13,295 nucleotides of DNA from Betaproteobacteria bacterium (lineage in GTDB: Bacteria; Pseudomonadota; Gammaproteobacteria; Burkholderiales; SG8-39): the NCBI GenBank assembly GCA_007280315.1, contig QYQC01000047.1, forward strand, positions 1 through 13,295, in the 5' to 3' direction. Below are positions 12,769 through 13,295 of the stretch, in pieces (the first letter of the stretch is position 1; each line of letters begins with the position of its first letter). The notes under the pieces were generated by a model. That model saw only the letters and a program-made list of their open reading frames with translations, was not told where the DNA came from and searched no databases. The position numbers and the translations under genes were made by a program.

Positions 12769-13295
12769 CTAGCCTAGCAGCATCGGCCCCTGTTTCTGCC
12801 ACAGCTCGGTCGGCAGGCGCTTGAAGCCGCTTTTCGCGTATTGATGCCAGCGGCCGATGATATAGGCAAGCATCAGGTTCGCCTGCGCTGTGGTATCGGC
12901 GTCCTTGTCCATTTCGCCCTGCGTTGCCGCCAGCCGCAGACTCTGCTTCAAGGTCGCCTCCAACCGGTCATGCAACTGGTTGATGCGCGCCTGCAGGCGC
13001 GCATCCTCGTTCACCAGAGCGTCACCGATCAACACGCGCGTCATGCCGGGATTTTTTTCGGCAAACGACAACAGCATGGCGGCAATGGCGTGGGTCTGGT
13101 TCAAGCCGTTATCCTGCTCAGCGCTGATTTTATTGATCAGACCAAACACGGTTTCTTCGACGAAACCAATCAGTCCTTCGTACATCTGCGCCTTGCTGGC
13201 GAAGTGGCGGTAGAGCGCGGCTTCGGAGACATCCAGCTTCGCGGCAAGTGCGGCGGTGGTGATCTTCTCGCTCTTAGGCGTCTCGAGCATCTCCG
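12769..13295 (-). CDS. slmA: Nucleoid occlusion factor SlmA (TetR family), 5' end off right edge
   Basis: SlmA binds DNA sites over the chromosome and blocks FtsZ ring assembly there, so division does not cut the nucleoid. About 175 residues are visible. The TetR-type helix-turn-helix is nearly complete: EKITTAALAAKLDVSEAALYRHF, then ASKAQMYEGLIGFVEETV. FAEKNPGMTRVL and ARLQARINQLHDRLEATL match SlmA rather than general TetR regulators. The frame stays open beyond the first Met (13290), reading Glu before it, as in the family's LAEMLE segment. The true start is therefore outside the window and about 20-30 residues are missing. The gene is convergent with moeB. Identification rests on remembered similarity to E. 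coli SlmA. Confidence 0.9.
   Translation of the reverse strand, partial: EMLETPKSEKITTAALAAKLDVSEAALYRHFASKAQMYEGLIGFVEETVFGLINKISAEQDNGLNQTHAIAAMLLSFAEKNPGMTRVLIGDALVNEDARLQARINQLHDRLEATLKQSLRLAATQGEMDKDADTTAQANLMLAYIIGRWHQYAKSGFKRLPTELWQKQGPMLLG

Noticed and set aside
12593..12802. 69-codon minus-strand frame between moeB and slmA
   Set aside because: It overlaps the slmA end in another frame and its sequence follows the inverted repeats of the gap.

Overview
This is a GC-rich chromosomal segment of a betaproteobacterium, made up almost entirely of housekeeping genes. The lineage is inferred from three things: the block of bioC, comF, trmL, gpsA, SH3 protein, secB, grxC, rhodanese, gpmA, envC-like, ctpA and moeB; a cytochrome c oxidase subunit II carrying a fused cytochrome c domain; and a SlmA of betaproteobacterial type. 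I see no phage, insertion sequence, CRISPR array, tRNA or rRNA, and no convincing undescribed multi-gene system. The points worth a second look are in gene arrangement and in short intergenic structures.

Layout. (1) Positions 1-1744, minus strand: the end of an aa3-type oxidase operon, with coxB (617-1744) followed by coxA (1-512, running off the left edge). A 9-bp hairpin sits between them. (2) 1745-2055: a non-coding gap holding the coxB leader and a weak candidate terminator for bioC. (3) 2056-4327, minus strand: an amidase-signature hydrolase (2984-4327) whose 3' end overlaps bioC (2056-3024). (4) 4402-5572, plus strand: comF overlapping trmL. trmL meets gpsA tail to tail, with both stop codons inside one CTAG. 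(5) 5569-8209, minus strand: a tight operon read rhodanese, grxC, secB, SH3 protein, gpsA. (6) 8210-8414: a divergent promoter region with several hairpins and a 14-bp perfect palindrome. (7) 8415-12573, plus strand: gpmA, an EnvC-like protein with a degenerate LytM domain, ctpA and moeB. (8) 12574-12768: a gap between convergent genes that is rich in inverted repeats. (9) 12769-13295, minus strand: most of slmA, running off the right edge.

How the genes relate. coxA and coxB build the terminal oxidase. secB (protein export), gpsA (phospholipid precursor), grxC and the rhodanese (thiol and sulfur chemistry) and trmL (tRNA wobble modification) match the E. coli group yibN-grxC-secB-gpsA-cysE-trmL. 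gpmA, envC-like and ctpA occupy the place of the divergent E. coli group gpmM-envC-yibQ. Here the slot of the cofactor-independent mutase is filled by the unrelated cofactor-dependent enzyme. The EnvC-like protein, CtpA and the nearby SlmA all point to cell-wall remodelling and division. bioC feeds biotin synthesis, and MoeB activates a sulfur-carrier protein for molybdopterin or thiamine synthesis.
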